From Reclinomonas americana ATCC 50394 (Eukaryota; Jakobida; Jakobea; Jakobida): a DNA stretch of 20,036 bases. This document shows, one piece after another, positions 9,094-17,700 of the stretch. Every line of letters starts with the position of its first letter. The stretch's first letter is position 1. Location: contig PS015128.1 of the NCBI GenBank assembly GCA_048213135.1, positions 9,895 through 29,930 on the forward strand. The letters run 5' to 3'. The notes below the pieces were generated by a model, which saw nothing but the letters and a program-made list of their open reading frames with translations, was not told the origin of the DNA and did no database searches. The position numbers and the translations under genes are program-made.

Positions 9094-10661
9094 TCAACGG
9101 CGAGATTCGTCGTCGCTCCTGTGCGCCGACGCTGCTGCACCTGCCAATGTCAACTAATGAGTTCAAGCCAGGCTGATACTATGCAGAGGGGCACGCAACT
9201 TGCAGTGGCGGACGGTAACCTGCGCTGCTCAACAGTGGTCGATGGACGGGGGACGGCGCTGTGGACTGCACACACAGCAAGACGTAAAGATCACAAAGAA
9301 ACCGACGCAGACGCTTGCCCGCCACGCAACACTCGGGCATCAGCTCGATGTTGGTCTCACTCAGTGGCTCCAACGGCGGAGGTGGCTCAAACTCGTCCAG
9401 TTCTCTGTGTGCACGCAGTGCGCGTGTCAGCGAGCGAATAGTTATCGTCGAATGCAGTGTGCCGCAACCGTGAATGTGCCGCGCTGCCGGTGTTTCGGTG
9501 CTTGGGACTGCTGGTCGGAGTCGAGTGCGCGCTGTTGCTGCGTGACCGCTGTGCATCTGTGGGAATCGAGTGTCGGTCGCAAGAGAGGCTGCCACACGCA
9601 CGCGCACATAGACAGAAAACGCACAGGGAAGCGATGCGGCCGCTTGTGCCACCTCGCTGTCCACCGACGCCACTCCTACACCGACATTGTGTAAGCGATC
9701 AACGCGAAATGAAAACACAACGGAGTGAGCGGCACGAACCCAGCGCCAAGCTCGACCGACGACCACTTGGCGGACCCTCACGCGACGATGGATGCAGGTC
9801 GCGGGCGGCTCGCGAGAACGGCACCGCGTTGCGCTTGTTGCGCTCCGTGTCACCCGCCAGCTTCGACTTGTACGGCATGGTCTCCACCCGAGCCCTGCGT
9901 GTGTTTTTCATGAGACGCTTCTCACACCTTCGTTCGTGCGCATGCACACACGAACCCAATCAGCTCGCCCAATATCCACAACAGCAAGAAGCCGACCACC
10001 AGACCGAGCCACCACGAGCCGCTGGTGGGGAATCCACGCATGGCGAAACACATGACGATCAAGTGCAGAATCACCAGCGTGAACGCGTAATCAAAGGTCT
10101 GCGCGCGAGCGAGTGAGTGAACAAGGAAGGAAGACACGAGCATCCACCATGTGCAATGCACACCGTATTCGATCGCTGCTGCACCACGGAGAACGGCAAC
10201 GACATGAACACCAGCGCCAGCACCAAGCACGCCGTGTTGATTCGCCCCCGAAACGTGGCAAACGAGAACTCGGGCGAGTAAAACACCTGCGTCACAAAGT
10301 ACAGCTCCTGGAACACGGCATCGATGGCCACCACCAGCGCAAAGTACAGCGCATAGAAGAACGCCTAATGCGCCGATAGATTCAGCATGCAATCACACTT
10401 GCTGCTCAAGATCGCATTCCTCACCTGGAAGAGCACAATGCGCAGAATGGTCTTGCCCACATCCAACTCGAGAATCTCATCCGACTTGCGCCGCGTCTCC
10501 GCAATGCCAATCACCAACAGCATGAGACCGATCAGACCTGTGCCAGTGTGCGCATGAGCATTGAATGTGATGCTCGGGGGGAGACACATACACACACCAA
10601 AGCACACGGGAAACATCCACGGTGCGTCATCATTGAGCGCATCCAGTGTCGTCACCGACAT
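9094..10661 (-). CDS. SYS1: SYS1-like Golgi integral membrane protein with an extra N-terminal helix and long C-terminal tail
   Basis: SYS1 is a multi-pass trans-Golgi protein that recruits ARFRP1/Arl3 GTPases. Ten exons give 333 residues: 10661-10598, 10537-10425, 10364-10164, 10098-9956, 9894-9740, 9675-9625, 9556-9469, 9404-9331, 9265-9200, 9140-9094 (TGA). The SYS1 core spans about residues 38-174. It shows LELDVGKTILRIVLFQ, VAIDAVFQELYFVTQVF, SFATFRGRINTACLVLAL, FDYAFTLVILHLIVMCF, then FPTSGSWWLGLVVGFLLLW and ILGELIG, matching the family's FP-x5-WW and GE signatures. Two things differ from the usual length of about 155-170 residues. A hydrophobic segment (PWMFPVCFGLIGLMLLVIG) precedes the core, giving five predicted helices. 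A hydrophilic tail of about 160 residues (YKSKLAGDTERNKRN, Ser-rich stretches, DEFEPPPPLEPLSETNIE) follows it. The last three junctions use GTTGCG donors and are supported by phase only, so the final 60 residues are less certain. Confidence 0.83.
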
Positions 10662-10707
10662 TGATTGAAAAGCAGTCGTAGGACACACACAGCGTCGTTC
10701 GTCTCTC
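10662..10707. promoter_or_regulatory. 46-bp bidirectional promoter
   Basis: The start codons of SYS1 (10661, minus) and the acylated LRR gene (10708, plus) are separated by only 46 bp. The interval contains no TATA-like element. Transcription of both genes probably starts within or very near this space with very short 5' UTRs, unless promoters overlap the opposing genes. Confidence 0.5.
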
Positions 10708-13700
10708 ATGGGTGAGAGCACACGCGTCGCCACTCACTGCTGTCTGTCTCTCATGTGCTCTCTCTCTCTCTCTCTCTCTCTCGCACACATACGCAGGTAA
10801 CCTGTGCAGTCGACTGTGCGGATCGCGATCGTCGTCTGCATCGGCGCCCAGTCGACGACGATCGTTTCTGGGAGTGGCCGGTGATGGCGGCGAGGGACGC
10901 GAGTTGAGTCCTGTGCAGCGACGTCGACGCGGAGGCAGTGGCAGTGCTGCGGGCGATGATGATGATGACGAGTCGTCAAGTGCGTCTGTTTGACTGGTGT
11001 GATTTGTGCGTTGTTGTTGACTGTGTTGTTTGTGCAGGTGACCGGGGTGCGACTGTGTTGTGCAGTGTGTGCGTGTGTGTGTATATATGAGTGTGTTCTC
11101 ATGTGTGCATGCGCAGTGATGCATATGCAGCGGGATGATGTGGAAGACATTCGCCGGGAAACGCTTGGTGTGTCTGTCTGTCTGTGATCGAACGCGTGTT
11201 TGAGTGTTGCTCATCAGTTCGCGTGCACAGTGGCGATGCAGGTTACAAAGATCCGCAGTCAGGTCATGCATCGCTTGCCAGTGGAGCCGTCTCGTTTCGC
11301 GTGGATTCCGTCTTCATTTGCATGCTTGGCTGGCTGTCTAACTTGTGCTTTGTGTGTGGACAGCGGACGGCGAGCTGTTGCGGCTTGGTCGCGTCCAGCA
11401 CGACCACTGTGAGTGGCTCGTCAAGATCGTCGGCGGGTCGTCGATATACAAGATGATCGAGGTGCAGGGTGAGTAATTTGGACAAGATCGATTGTTGGCG
11501 ATTGCTTGTTCAGTGCTCACGCGTCATGGCTCTGCAGACAACGCCGCTGGTGATGCGCTGATTGATGCGCTGGCCGACATTGTGCCTCTGTGTGCGGGCA
11601 TCAAGAGTCTGCGAGTCAGCGGTGAGTAGATTGGCTTGCTCGTGATCACGTCGCCCCACCTGATCTGCGATACTCCACAGGGCGAGGCGCCGGCGATCGC
11701 TCACTTCGACGGCTAGCGGGTGCCCTGGAGCGCAACCCGACAGTGGAAACGTGCACCGTGTCTCGTTGCGTGAACACTCACACTCGGCAAAGAACCAAGC
11801 GTATTCACGCATCTTTTCTTCTTCCCCCGTCGCCAGAGTCGAATGCGAGCGATGCCACCGTTGTCGCCTTTGGTCGAGTCTTGGCCACGCACCCAGCTCT
11901 GGTCAGCGTCAGCCTGAAGGGTTCGTGGTTGATACAGGAGAATGTGTGTTCCTCCCATGAATTAACCAGTGGCATCTCCTGCAGACAACACGGCAGTGAC
12001 TCCGGCGAGTGCGCCGGCGCTGCTAGATGCTCTGCTCGGGAATCCGCGATTGGAGACTGTCAACTTTAAGAGTTGCATTTCGGCGTTGGTATAGTCGACA
12101 GTGCACACTTGTTGGTCGCTCATTTTGGTGTGTCACACAGGAGCAAGCTCAAGTCCCCTGCCGCTGCAGTGTACGCCGCCGGTGGCCGACGAACTTCGGC
12201 GGGTGGCCGACGCCGTGTGGGCGCATCCGCGACTCAAATTCTTCATGGGGCACCAGCTCACGATGCTGGCACAAATGGCCAACGAGCCTACTCTGACGTT
12301 GCTTCGTTGCGTTCTCCTCTGTGTGCGGTGACCGGAGCAAAATAGTTGCCTGTGTGCTCACCCCTCTCTCCTTGGCAGGTGCATGCGACGATTTGGATCT
12401 GGCGCTGATTAGTTCACGCATGGCGCAAGGCGAGGCACAGACCAAGTCTGTGAAGCTGTCCGGTGAGCCGATGTGCAACGAGATGGCATGGTGGTCGTGT
12501 GAGCTGATTATTACTGGCACAGGTCCACTCACCGACGCCGGTCTGGAGCTGCTGGGTTCCGCGTTGCGCGCCGTCACCACTCTGTTCCTCATTAGTTGTG
12601 TGCATCAGCGCTGCTTGATATCCTCCTCTTCCTTCTTCCTGTGCTAATTAATACGTGATGCGCGACAGCGTGCGGCATCTCGAGTGGCGGACTGCGTGCG
12701 GTGGTCGCTCATCAAGTACGGCTGCAGACGCTGCGAGATTTGTGCATTCACGGTGTGCTGCGACGAGCTGTTTGTGCTTTCGATGATGCTGGTGTCTCAC
12801 ACGTTCAATGTGTGTGCAGATTGCCCGGACGTTGGCGATGCCGGTGCGGAGGCCATTGCGCAGCTCATTAGCGAATCAAGTGCATTCTCGCGACTGCAAT
12901 TATCGGGTGCGCACATCCAGATCGCCACTTGATGTTTGCGGGTGGGCTGCTCACGTTGCTTGCACATGGCAGGATGTGGCATTGGCGACCGAGGTGCACG
13001 GGCTCTGGCACACGCTGTGGCGTCATCGACATCGCAGGTGACGCATGTGGATCTGTCGAGTTGCGTTCTATTCTGTCGTGCTTTCACCGTCTCTTCTCCT
13101 GACGTTGTGTGGGCGATAGGCAACCAAATCACTGTTATTGGCATGGGTGAGTGGCAGCAGACCACAAAGAGTGATCCGGATACGCTGGAGTGGCTGGGGT
13201 TGGCGGGTGAGTTGATAGAGGGGGAAGGGAGAGAAGGGGGAAGGGAGGAAGGGGAAAGGAAGGGGGGCAAAGGGAAGGGGAGGGAGGCGAATAAAAGAGA
13301 CTGATGGAGAAGGGGGAAAGATGAGAAGGAGAGGAATGTGAGAGGGGAATGGGGAAGCGGGAAGGTGGAAGACAAGGTTGAGAAGAGCAGGAGAGAGAGG
13401 GAGAGGGAAGAGAGAGTGGATGAGATTGAGAGGTGGGGAGACAAGCCAGAGAAGTTATAAGCGTTGAGCACGAGTGAGTGGCGCGACCAATAGTTTGATG
13501 CAACTCTGAGATCTATTTCGTTTGTGAGGGAAGCAAGGCTGAGAGGGGAAAGACGAGAGTGAGAAAGGAGGCCAGTGGGGAAGATCTCGCAACTTCGTTG
13601 TTATTACCGTTCAATTCCTGATTCTCGTTCCGCCCAGGCAACGAAATCACCGTCGCCGTGCTGTGCGAGTGGCTCGGCTCGCTGGTCCCCAACTGTGGAC

Positions 13701-14240
13701 TGGAGTTCGTCAATCTATTCCACCCCAACATGCACGCCCTCAGCACCGACCTGAAGGACGTGCGCAAGGTGCTGTTCAACAACGACATTGTGCGGACGGT
13801 GGTCGAGGCCTCGCACGCCAATCCGCGCCGGTTATCCGTGGCCAGGTGAAAATGCGCGGCGTGTCCCCTTGTTCTCTTTGCTTCTCCGGCCCTCACTTTG
13901 CGGGATCGCAGGCAAGAGGCCGAGTCGGATCTCGTTCGCAAGGCCGTGTGTTGCGTGCTGCTGCTGCTGCTGCTGCACTTCACTCCCCTTCTCCTTTTTT
14001 GACACGCCCGACGCAGACACGGCCAACTTCTTCATGCTGCTCAACTCGGAGGTCCGCCTGACGCGCATCGTGCTGCGTGCGGCCAAACGAACGCTGCTCA
14101 CCGATCCCGACAAGCGCGACACGCTGCAATCGTTTGTGCTGCCGGTGCTCGAGCTCGTACTCGAAGAGCAACGTCTCGTCAAGTCGCGTCTGTGGAGAGA
14201 GTTTTGCGAGGTCCGAAGACAGAGCGAGGCGACGCATTGA
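10708..14240 (+). CDS. N-acylated ribonuclease-inhibitor-type LRR protein
   Basis: Twenty exons give 629 residues: 10708-10711, 10797-10979, 11038-11046, 11117-11167, 11231-11293, 11364-11468, 11538-11621, 11681-11764, 11837-11920, 11985-12071, 12141-12305, 12379-12462, 12523-12594, 12669-12752, 12820-12906, 12973-13059, 13120-13206, 13638-13845, 13912-13949, 14017-14240 (TGA). The protein begins MGNLCSRLCG, a standard N-myristoylation plus palmitoylation signal, so it is probably held on a membrane. A basic Ser-rich stretch ends in DDDDDESSS. A unique domain follows (VTKIRSQVMHRLPVEPS, LGRVQHDHCEWLVKIVGGSS). From about residue 139 come leucine-rich repeats of 24-29 residues with the pattern D-A-G-x2-A-L, such as PDVGDAGAEAIAQLI and GIGDRGARALAHAVASS, as in NOD-like and RanGAP proteins. 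A charged helical C-terminus follows (VLEEQRLVKSRLWREFCEVR). The function is unknown; LRR curvature suggests protein binding. The 11167/11231 junction is uncertain. Confidence 0.85.
10758..10782 (+). repeat. CT microsatellite in the first intron of the acylated LRR gene
   Basis: A TC repeat about 14 nt upstream of the acceptor at 10796, in the position of the polypyrimidine tract. Confidence 0.85.
11038..11046 (+). other. Probable 9-nt microexon of the acylated LRR gene
   Basis: The sequence CAG|GTGACCGGG|GTGCGA fits an exon of nine bases. Using it divides a 137-nt interval into introns of 58 and 70 nt, both typical here, and keeps the reading frame (adds Ser-Asp-Arg at the junction). Skipping it also keeps the frame, so it could be alternatively included. 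There is no homology support. Confidence 0.45.
13207..13637 (+). repeat. Intron with a purine-only tract (G/A on the plus strand)
   Basis: This 431-nt intron joins two LRR exons in phase 1 (GTGAGT donor, CCGCCCAG acceptor). From about 13215 to 13580 the plus strand is almost entirely G and A, with runs such as GGGGGAAGGGAGG. Its length is five to seven times the usual intron. Only the last 60 nt before the acceptor are mixed sequence with a pyrimidine-rich end. Similar tracts lie at 18299-18640 and 19510-19740. Confidence 0.85.
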
Positions 14241-14342
14241 AGGCAAACGAAGCATCCTGTGGACAAGGCATTCAATGTGTCGGATTGTGACATGACAAGT
14301 TGGCGCCCGATTCCCCGCGAGTGAAAGCGTGAGAGCAGCAAC

Positions 14343-14562
14343 ATGTCATCAGCAGAGGAACCCACTGGGCTCCCCGCACGTCGCGACCGCCGCGATCGTC
14401 GACGTGAGGAGCGTGAGCAGAGAGCACGAGAGGAGCTGCGAACAGAGAGGGAACGCGAGGCTGCGTTGCGCGAGTCTGATCCTCTGGAGGGCGCAGGCGA
14501 CGATGAGCCCGACGACACTGCGGTGTTTGAGATGCTCAAGAGCAGGCCCGTGAAGTACGAGT
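14343..14562 (+). CDS. First exon of a small, highly charged protein, truncated by a gap
   Basis: I do not recognise this protein. An ATG 102 bp after the LRR stop opens a 73-codon exon. It begins MSSAEEPTGLPARR, continues as an Arg/Glu-rich helix ([17 protein letters not shown]), and ends with SDPLEGAGDDEPDDTAVFEM and LKSRPVKYE before a GTGAGT donor at 14563 in phase 1. The following intron enters a CT microsatellite and then the N run at 14645-14701. No in-phase acceptor or remaining exon is visible before the proton ATPase start at 14727. Either the rest of the gene is missing from the assembly, or a very small last exon lies inside the gap. The charged helix is typical of a short coiled-coil adaptor, but this is an inference. 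Confidence 0.55.
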
Positions 14563-14623
14563 GTGAGTGGAGGAGACAGAGACCGAATCAAGACTCCAGC
14601 TCTCTCTCCCTGGTGTGCTCACT

Positions 14624-14712
14624 GCTCTCTCTCTCTCTCGTGCGNNNNNNNNNNNNNNNNNNNNNNNNNNNNNNNNNNNNNNNNNNNNNNNNNNNNNNNN
14701 NTTTCTCTCTCT
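14624..14712. repeat. CT microsatellite interrupted by a 57-N gap
   Basis: TCTCTC repeats flank both sides of the undetermined run 14645-14701. The gap probably represents a repeat that the assembler could not span, so its length is unreliable. The intron after exon 14343-14562 runs into it. Confidence 0.8.
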
Positions 14713-14726
14713 CGTGACCACTCGCC

Positions 14727-17700
14727 ATGTCATCGGAGGAGAGCGGAGTCGTCGCCGCCGTTGCGGCTGGTGCGCCAGCAGCAGCGGAGCCAGCGACCCC
14801 GAAAGCGCACCATTCGCACGTTCCGCTGCAGCAGTCGTCGCCGGCGCACAAGCCCGCTGCGTTGCACAAGGACCTGACGGATGTGGATGCCGGTGACAAT
14901 GAGGAGTATTCTGACGGGTTGACCTCAGCCGAGGCCGAGGAACTGTTGCGTGTGTGTGGGAAGTGTGTTGCGCAGAGTGTTTTTTTCGGGCACGCCTTTC
15001 ACCTAAATAGGCGACGGTTTACCGATCGCACGCACACGGACATGAGCATGTCTATTTCTCGCTCTCACTCGCTCTCTCTTTCCTCGCCCTTGCCTTTGCC
15101 TCTTCTCTGTGGGCGAGAAGTTGTCTCGTGTGTCGTGTTCGTTTCTGTACATTAGATTGATGACGGTAGAGTGTGACATGGCGGCCATGAAAACTGACCT
15201 TCTTCTTTCTGGCATACAGCATTCAGCAATGGGGCCCCAACGCCATTCCGGAGAAGACGGAGAGCGTATGGATGCAGCTGTTCAAGCACTACATCCACGG
15301 GCCGATGCAGTACATGATTCTGGCGGCTGCCATTCTCTCTGGCATCATCAAGCACTACGAAGGTGCGTCTCTTCAGAAGAACCCCCGTCTTGTTGCCTGC
15401 CTGTCCACTCACACCCACTCACCCTGGCGATCGTCGCAGATCTGGTGATCATGATTGTGCTGCTCGTCATCAACGGCACCTTGTCGTTTGTCGAGGCACG
15501 CAAGGCCGGTGATGCCGTGGCTGCGTTGAAGAACTCGCTGGCGCCGCAGAGTCGCGTGTACCGCGACGGCCGCCTGACTGAGCTCGAGGCTTCGCGTCTG
15601 GTGCCTGGCGATAAGATCCTAGTCAAATTAGGAGACATTGTTCCGGCCGACGCTCGCCTGTTGGTCTGTCGCTCTCTCGTGTCCGTTTCTTGTCGACTTC
15701 TTCTGACGAAAGTACTGTGTCTCTACATACGTGCAGGCTGGTGAACCAGTTACTGTCGATGAAAGTGCACTGACGGGCGAGTCGTTGCCGGTGACGAAGC
15801 GCTGCGGTCAGCCGATTTTGGCTGGCTCCATTATGAAGCTCGGTGAAATCGATGCCGTGGTCACCAACACGGGTGTCGTTGCGTACACGCTCTTCCTCTT
15901 TCATCATCATTCATTGCTTACTGATGATGGCGTCGACAGCACTCGTTCCTCGGCAAGTCGGCGGCGCTCGTGGCGTCTGTGGAGAACGTCGGCCACTTCC
16001 AGCGTGTGCTGTTCTGGATTGCCATGATCATGGTGTTCGCCGCCATTCTCCTCGTCGTTATCATCCTCATTGTGCAGCTGACGCGCGGTGCGCCGCTGGG
16101 CGAGACCGCCCAGCTGTGCGTCATTGTGCTTGTCGGTATGTTGCCATTCATCTTGTTTTTGTAAATGGTAACAGTCGTATTCACTTGTTTTTGTCACCCA
16201 CAGCCTCGATTCCGATTGCGCTGCCGGTGGTGGCCACGGGAACCATGGCCATTGGTGCGCGCAAGCTGGCGCGTGCCAACGCTATTGTGGCTCGCCTGTC
16301 GGCCATTGAGGAGATGGCTGCCATGGAGATTCTGTGCTCCGACAAGACTGGCACGCTCACCAAGGTACCCTACCCACTCGCCACACGTTCTGTCTCTTCT
16401 GACATGTATTAACTTTCATTTTTCGCTCGTGCATCACAGAACATCCTCACGGTGAAGGAGCCATTTGTGATCAACGGAGTGCAGCCGGGCGAGTTGTACC
16501 TGGCGGCGGCTCTGGCCTCCAAGCACGAGCACGCAGATGCGATTGACACGGCCATTAGCCAGATGATCCCCGACAAGAGCGTGCTGGCCGATTTCCGCGT
16601 CGAGAAGTTTGTGCCGTTCGGTCCCATTACCAAGCGCACGGAGGCCAGGATCTTCCACACCGCCACTGGTCGTACGTTCACAGTCACCAAGGGCGCGCCG
16701 CAGATGCTGTACGAGCTCGACGGCGAGCGACAGTCGCAAGAGATTATTGACCAGATTGAGCAGTGGGTGGTGGCACTGGCCGCTCGCGGACTGCGCCCTC
16801 TTGGTAAGTTTTCATGTTGTGGCAACTGGGGAAAGCGTGTGTGCGGATAAGTGATTGTGTGTAATGCGCAGGTGTCGCCCGCAAGGACGAGGGTGGCTCG
16901 TGGGAGTACCTCGGCCTCATCTCCATGTTTGATCCGCCTCGCGACGACACTCGCCAGACGATTGAGCGCGCTCTGGAAATGGGCGTCGACGTGAAGATGG
17001 TCACTGGCGATCACTTGCTGATTGGACAGGAGACTGCTCGCGTGCTCGGCATGGTGAGACACCATGTTCTCCTTGCCTGTACGACGATGCTTGTCGCTCA
17101 TCTTCCCTCACAGGGCGACAAATTCTACGGCCACGATTTCTTCACGCTGATCAGCACCATGCCCGAGTCGTACATTGGCGAGCTGGTCGAGAACGCCGAC
17201 GGTTTCGCACAAGTGTACCCCGAGCACAAGTTCTTCATTGTAGAGTCGCTGCAAAAGGCCGGTCACGTCACTGGCATGACGGGCGACGGTGTCAACGATG
17301 CTCCGGCGCTCAAGCGTGCCGATGTCGGGTGTGTTATAATTGTCAACTCGTCTTGTTTACTGTGGCCGTTTGTCCTCACATTTCTAATTTGCAGTATTGC
17401 TGTGCACGGCGCCACTGACGCTGCGCGTGCGGCCGCCGATATCGTGCTGCTGACACAGGGTCTGTCGGTGGTCATTACGGCGCTGCTGCGCTCCCGCAAG
17501 ATCTTCCAGCGCATGAAGAACTACATCATCTACCAGATCAACCGCACGGTGCAGATCCTCGTCTTTGTCTTCATCGCCGTCATCTTCCTCCACGACATCG
17601 ACAGCAACTCGCCGCTGGCCATCCCCGCCATTATCCTCGTGCTCATCACCGTCATCAACGACGGCACCGTCATCAGCATTGCCTTTGACAATGTGCAGAC

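Noticed and set aside
9044-9176. Plus-strand open frame that reads like a protein C-terminus (LDIIINTNKKECDYIINGE, ending NEFKPG)
   Set aside because: It has no start codon or plausible upstream exon between the methyltransferase start and this point. The minus strand here carries a phase-consistent last exon and intron of SYS1. An antisense 3' overlap cannot be excluded, but the evidence is weaker than for SYS1.
12797-13503. Long minus-strand frames rich in Ser, Pro, Leu and Phe
   Set aside because: They are complements of the purine tract in the LRR intron and of LRR exons. The same effect produces the minus-strand frames at 17384-18749.
13950-13980. GCT/TGC trinucleotide run as a poly-amino-acid tract
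   Set aside because: It lies just inside the intron 13950-14016 after a GTTGCG donor. The spliced frame excludes it.
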